A DNA stretch of 64,000 bases from the NCBI RefSeq assembly GCF_039535095.1, contig NZ_BAAAWN010000001.1, positions 1,798,001 to 1,862,000 on the forward strand, in the 5' to 3' direction. Source of the stretch: Arthrobacter ramosus (GTDB lineage: Bacteria; Actinomycetota; Actinomycetes; Actinomycetales; Micrococcaceae). This document shows positions 62,116 to 64,000 of this stretch, in pieces. The position numbers and the translations under genes are program-made. The notes under the pieces are model-generated. The model was not told the DNA's origin. It saw nothing but the letters and a program-made list of their open reading frames with translations, and did not search any database. The first letter of the stretch is position 1, and each line of letters opens with the position of its first letter.

Positions 62116-64000
62116 GTGGCTGTGAGTTCCGCTGAAGCCCTCGGCCGGCTGAAACAGGCCGCTTTCGATGCGGCGCCGCTGGCGACTGCCATCTTCCGCA
62201 ATGAGCACGCCGGCGGTCTGGTGTTTATTGAAGGCAACAAGGAATTTGATGCCCTCCTCCGCGGAATTCCATCAACGGATTCAGGGGCAGCCCTCAGCCA
62301 CATGGTGGCCGCCACCGTCTCCACGACCTCCGAACCTCAAACTATCACTCTCCAACTGGGTGACCATCAAGGTGCCTACCGCCTCAGGGCCCGGACCTTC
62401 AGCAGCCCTGGGGATCCGGGTGAATACCTGGTCGCTCAGCTCAGGGCGCTGACCGACCAGGAATCCACAGAGCGCGACCTGCATTCGACGATCCAGCAGC
62501 TCAAAGATCTTTTGGACAATTCGACCGCCCTTATGTATATCAAGGACCTTGACGGCCGGTACATCATCGTCAACGATTATTTCGCCAGGCGTTTCGGCAT
62601 GAACACGGAATCAATCATCGGCCTCACCGATCACGATCTATTCGCAGGACCGATCGCGGATGTCTATCGCGAGAACGACAACATGGTGATCAGAACCTGC
62701 GATTCCATTGAAGTCGAAGAACCGCTCGCGATAATGGGGGACCGAACCGACCCCGATGAGGACAGCCGCTGGCTCTCCATCAAGTTCCCCCTCATCGGTG
62801 ATTCGGGGCGCCCTTACGCGCTGGGGGCGATCTCCACCGACATTACCGATCGTAAACGCGCCGAGAGGGCGGCTCGCGACGCCATGCACGAAGCAGAACG
62901 CGCCAACCGGTCGAAGAGCGAATTCCTCTCCAGGATGAGCCACGAATTGCGCACCCCGCTGAATGCCATCCTCGGCTTCGCCCAGTTGCTTCAGGATCTT
63001 CCGCTCAGCCCCAGAGCAGCCGAAAGCGCCGGTCACATCCTCGATGCCGGCAATCATCTGCTTTCACTGGTCAACGAAGTGCTTGACATCACCTGGATTG
63101 AAGCGGGCGCCCCTGGGATGGCGACGGCCCCCGTGCGAGCCATCGAAGCTATCCATCAGGCCCTCGAGCTCATCCGCCCGCTCGCGGCGGCCCAGGATAT
63201 TGAAATCGCCAGTGACCTGCACGGGGCCTTGCACCGCTACATTCTGGCCGATACCCAACGGCTCCGGCAGGTCTTCCTGAACCTGCTCGGAAACGCCGTG
63301 AAGTTCAACAGGGCGCAAGGTGCTGTCCGTGTCTGGTGCGAGCTCCGAGAGGGTTCCCTTCGTTTCCTCATCACGGACACGGGCCCTGGTATGTCCGAAG
63401 ATGACGTTCAACGGCTGTTCACGCCCTTCGTTCGTCTGGCCAAAGACGCTGACATCGAGGGATCGGGCTTGGGGCTCGCGCTTTCCAGAAGGCTGGTCGA
63501 GGAAATGGGGGGCGTGCTGGGCATCGAGCACACAGCTCCGGGAGAAGGATCGACCTTCTTCGTTGAGATGCCTCTCGGGCCCGAACCGAAGGATGAAGTC
63601 CCGGCGACGGAGTCCGGGATCGGAACTGTTGTCATCCCCGGCGGGGCAGAAGCGACTATTCTGCATATTGAGGATACCTACGCCAATATCCGCTTGGTCG
63701 AGAACATCATCACCGGGATGGGCGACCTTAATCTTGTCTCTGCGACGAGCGGCAGATCCGGGATCGCCCTTGCACGGCAAATCTCTCCCCAACTCATCCT
63801 CCTGGATGTGAACCTGGCTGACATGTCAGGGGTCGAAGTCGTGAAGCAGCTGCAGAAGGACGAACGAACACGACGAATCCCGGTCATAGTTCTCTCAGCT
63901 GATGCCACACCCGCCCGCATCAAAGAACTGCGCGGCATTGGAATCCGGGACTACCTCACCAAGCCCTTCGAAATCCACCACTTCGCCCTAACCGTCCGCA
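62116..64000 (+). CDS. PAS-domain hybrid histidine kinase, 3' end cut by window edge
   Basis: At least 628 residues with no stop before the edge. GTG at 62116 or 62122; numbering here is from 62122. No membrane segment, so probably cytoplasmic. An N-terminal unclassified domain is followed by a PAS domain (~122-250, LMYIKDLDGRYIIVNDYFAR). DHp has SRMSHELRTPLNAILGF with phospho-acceptor H274. Catalytic boxes: NLLGNAVKFN, DTGPGMSEDD and GSGLGLALSRRL. A receiver domain starts near 63661 with acceptor D562 in LILLDVNLADMSG and Lys in YLTKPFE. Downstream parts and partner are outside the window. Confidence 0.92.
   Translation, partial: MAVSSAEALGRLKQAAFDAAPLATAIFRNEHAGGLVFIEGNKEFDALLRGIPSTDSGAALSHMVAATVSTTSEPQTITLQLGDHQGAYRLRARTFSSPGDPGEYLVAQLRALTDQESTERDLHSTIQQLKDLLDNSTALMYIKDLDGRYIIVNDYFARRFGMNTESIIGLTDHDLFAGPIADVYRENDNMVIRTCDSIEVEEPLAIMGDRTDPDEDSRWLSIKFPLIGDSGRPYALGAISTDITDRKRAERAARDAMHEAERANRSKSEFLSRMSHELRTPLNAILGFAQLLQDLPLSPRAAESAGHILDAGNHLLSLVNEVLDITWIEAGAPGMATAPVRAIEAIHQALELIRPLAAAQDIEIASDLHGALHRYILADTQRLRQVFLNLLGNAVKFNRAQGAVRVWCELREGSLRFLITDTGPGMSEDDVQRLFTPFVRLAKDADIEGSGLGLALSRRLVEEMGGVLGIEHTAPGEGSTFFVEMPLGPEPKDEVPATESGIGTVVIPGGAEATILHIEDTYANIRLVENIITGMGDLNLVSATSGRSGIALARQISPQLILLDVNLADMSGVEVVKQLQKDERTRRIPVIVLSADATPARIKELRGIGIRDYLTKPFEIHHFALTVR

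Noticed and set aside
31978..64000. Opposite end of the Tn7-like element
   Set aside because: Scanned for inverted GACAAGTTAGTTGGCA-like sites plus a terminal ACA; only coding-sequence coincidences such as GAAGTTGTC were found, none in arrays.

Overview
The window is high-GC actinobacterial DNA, most like a soil Arthrobacter/Paenarthrobacter-type member of the Micrococcaceae. Pointers are the class Ib ribonucleotide reductase set nrdHIEF, GTG/TTG starts with strong purine-rich ribosome binding sites, many PucR, GntR, ROK and TetR regulators, and broad accessory catabolism. The genus is an inference; no 16S gene is present.

Layout. 0-2.9 kb: a nucleoside hydrolase (cut by the left edge) and an MFS transporter form an operon divergent from a GntR regulator with a palindromic operator between them. 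2.9-7.1 kb: a compact gamma-butyrolactone (A-factor-type) signalling locus with an AfsA-like synthase, two ArpA/ScbR-like TetR receptors, an NAD-dependent epimerase/reductase and an SDR. Three 22-bp inverted repeats there resemble autoregulatory elements. 7.3-20 kb is mostly housekeeping: tRNA-Ala(GGC), a cupin, an RlmG/RsmC-type methyltransferase, a dead aminoglycoside phosphotransferase, a ROK regulator with a sugar ABC transporter, metF, metE, a DUF2004 protein and a LysR regulator. 20.3-24.5 kb: the nrdHIEF operon with an NrdR-like box.

24.5-32 kb: a Tn7-like transposition module placed 48 bp after the nrdF stop codon. Its end starts TGTG and carries four tandem 16-bp TnsB-type sites at 20-21 bp spacing, laid out like the Tn7 right end. 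Genes are an XRE-like regulator, tnsA, tnsB, tnsC and a tniQ whose product ends in six tandem treble-clef zinc-finger repeats. The far end of the element was not found. 32-34.3 kb holds a metallophosphoesterase, a small hypothetical gene, and a fused scar of a tyrosine recombinase and a WhiG/FliA-type sigma factor.

34.3-43.7 kb: genes for an alcohol dehydrogenase, Baeyer-Villiger-type monooxygenase and esterase, then a PucR regulator divergent from an aminotransferase, a class III CoA-transferase and a glutaryl-CoA dehydrogenase. The simplest reading is conversion of a C5 compound (for example a cyclic ketone or 5-aminovalerate) to glutaryl-CoA and onward. 43.7-45.8 kb is a graveyard of decayed amine-catabolism genes. 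46-60.7 kb: hydantoinase/carboxylase subunits HyuB-HyuA, a second PucR regulator, and a molybdenum hydroxylase operon (permease, XdhC, FAD, FeS and Mo subunits, MoxR ATPase, CoxE-like VWA protein). The hyuA and permease promoters share a near-identical 81-bp segment, so one regulator probably controls both units. About 1.4 kb of low-information DNA follows, and a cytoplasmic PAS hybrid histidine kinase runs off the right edge.

Two loci stand out as possibly little described: the gamma-butyrolactone circuit with three related operators, and the Tn7-like element with a zinc-finger-extended TniQ next to nrdF.
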